Assembly (NCBI GenBank): GCA_964606895.1
Contig: CAZSHX010000039.1
Span: forward strand, 1 to 42,821
Direction: 5' to 3'
Origin: CAZSHX01 sp964606895
GTDB lineage: Bacteria; Bacteroidota; Ignavibacteria; Kapaibacteriales; UBA2268
Length of the DNA: 42,821 nt
Shown: one piece after another, positions 42,297-42,821 of the stretch
Layout of the letters: each line of letters begins with the position of its first letter
Numbering within the stretch: the stretch's first letter is position 1
Translations under genes and position numbers: made by a program
The notes under the pieces: generated by a model
Database searches by the model: none
Told to the model about the DNA's origin: nothing
The model's input: only the letters and a program-made list of their open reading frames with translations

Positions 42297-42652
42297 GGCG
42301 TTTAGGCGTTAAGTTGATTAGTCGTTTAGGTGTTGGAAGCGATGAAGAGAAGAAAATCTTTTTCAAGTGCTGATAATTCAAAATGGCACCACATCTAAGC
42401 CGAAATGTCTGTTGATTTCTGAATCGCGGATTTAACGGATTTTAGGATTAAGAGGATTTAAGAAATAAGATGATTGACCTACCTGAAGAAAGTAGGACAA
42501 GCATCCCTGCTTGTCTGATATAGAAGATATATCTAATAAATTCAACTTTATATACTTGAAGAATTGTTTTTTCTTGTTTGCATTTGAATTATTATTTCGT
42601 AAGTTACAAAACTTTCGATGAAAACTTTAAATATATTTATTGGAATCGGATT
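42297..42652. repeat. Gene-free spacer with repeat-like sequence
   Basis: This 356-base spacer holds no supported gene. It has degenerate copies of CGTTTAGGCGTT-like units at about 42298-42335, runs built on GGATTTAACGGATTTT / GGATTAAGAGGATTTA at about 42428-42460, and a perfect hairpin at 42496-42515. The style is that of dispersed intergenic repeats found in related genomes, but copy number cannot be judged from one window. Confidence 0.45.
42496..42515. repeat. Perfect 8-bp hairpin in spacer
   Basis: GACAAGCA and TGCTTGTC flank the loop TCCC. There is no T run on either side, so it is not a classical terminator. It could be part of a dispersed palindromic repeat or a transcript-end structure for the MacAB operon. 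Confidence 0.5.
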
Positions 42653-42821
42653 ATGAAAAAATTTTGGGTTTTGAGCTTATCGCTTCTGCTCTTTTTGGGC
42701 TTTGATGCCGACCTTTTTGCAGGACAGTTCAAATTTGGGTGGAATTTCGTTGATTCTGCCGGAGGAATACAAGAAATGCACTTCATGCCCGGAGATAGTG
42801 AATTTATTTGTACAACCACAG
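42653..42821 (+). CDS. Secreted protein, N-terminal fragment (runs off right edge)
   Basis: An ATG at 42653 opens a frame that stays open to the edge (56 codons). It encodes a signal peptide (MKKFWVLSLSLLLFLGF...FAG, about 23 residues) and the start of a mature protein, GGIQEMHFMPGDSEFICTTT, which resembles the first strand of a beta-propeller blade of WD40 type. Too little is present to name it. The competing ATG at 42618 is in another frame and ends after 12 codons. Confidence 0.65.
   Translation, partial: MKKFWVLSLSLLLFLGFDADLFAGQFKFGWNFVDSAGGIQEMHFMPGDSEFICTTT

Noticed and set aside
42297..42652. tRNA, small RNA or short gene in the last spacer
   Set aside because: No cloverleaf, terminator-ended transcript or frame with a ribosome-binding site could be seen.
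1..42821. CRISPR array, transposon, integrase, phage or rRNA genes anywhere in the window
   Set aside because: No regularly spaced repeats, transposase or integrase motifs, or rRNA sequence were found on either strand.

Overview
The window is AT-rich, compactly coded chromosomal DNA from a member of the Bacteroidota/Chlorobiota (FCB) group, most like Ignavibacteria or Kapabacteria. Evidence seen: a C-terminal type IX secretion (T9SS) sorting domain on a LamG protein; promoter-like TAnnTTTG elements of Bacteroidota type; a candidate GldL/GldM-like motor pair; and, unusually for classical Bacteroidota, a genuine motA-motB pair. No rRNA, tRNA, CRISPR array, transposase, integrase or phage gene was found. 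The lineage is inferred from gene content only.

Left part (1-9.7 kb): the end of a secreted protein runs off the left edge, followed by glutamate dehydrogenase (minus strand, with terminator and a leader inverted repeat) and monocistronic rpmB. Then comes a tight plus-strand run: TPR lipoprotein, motA, motB, a response regulator with a degenerate HD-GYP-like output domain, and corA. It converges on a GT10 fucosyltransferase and an EVE-domain protein.

Middle (9.7-28.4 kb): a CXC thioredoxin-like lipoprotein diverges from a di-heme peroxidase lipoprotein whose first heme motif lacks its histidine. After these come a GNAT protein, a PIN toxin with a small overlapping partner, a kinase-less PASTA protein and a DHH phosphoesterase. 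A TetR-TolC-HlyD-ABC2-ABC2 efflux operon has no ATPase gene. An NHL propeller protein lies 2 bases from a secreted cytochrome with 12 putative hemes, which looks like an extracellular electron-transfer pair. On the minus strand are the T9SS cargo protein, a methyltransferase, a CPBP protease and a HicB-like small protein.

Right part (28.4-42.8 kb): heparinase II/III-like protein, polysaccharide flippase, LptF/LptG permease, then a two-gene unit resembling a divergent GldL-GldM proton-driven motor. A MacAB-TolC-type exporter follows (TolC, zinc-ribbon RDD protein, MacA, ATPase, two FtsX/MacB permeases). A 356-base gene-free spacer with repeat-like sequence precedes the start of another secreted protein at the right edge.

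The main theme is the cell envelope: two ion-driven motor pairs of different families, two tripartite exporters, surface polysaccharide handling, T9SS cargo and periplasmic or outer-surface heme proteins. The items most worth checking are the GldLM-like pair, the peroxidase with CXXCF, the NHL/dodecaheme pair and the degenerate HD-GYP regulator in the mot operon.
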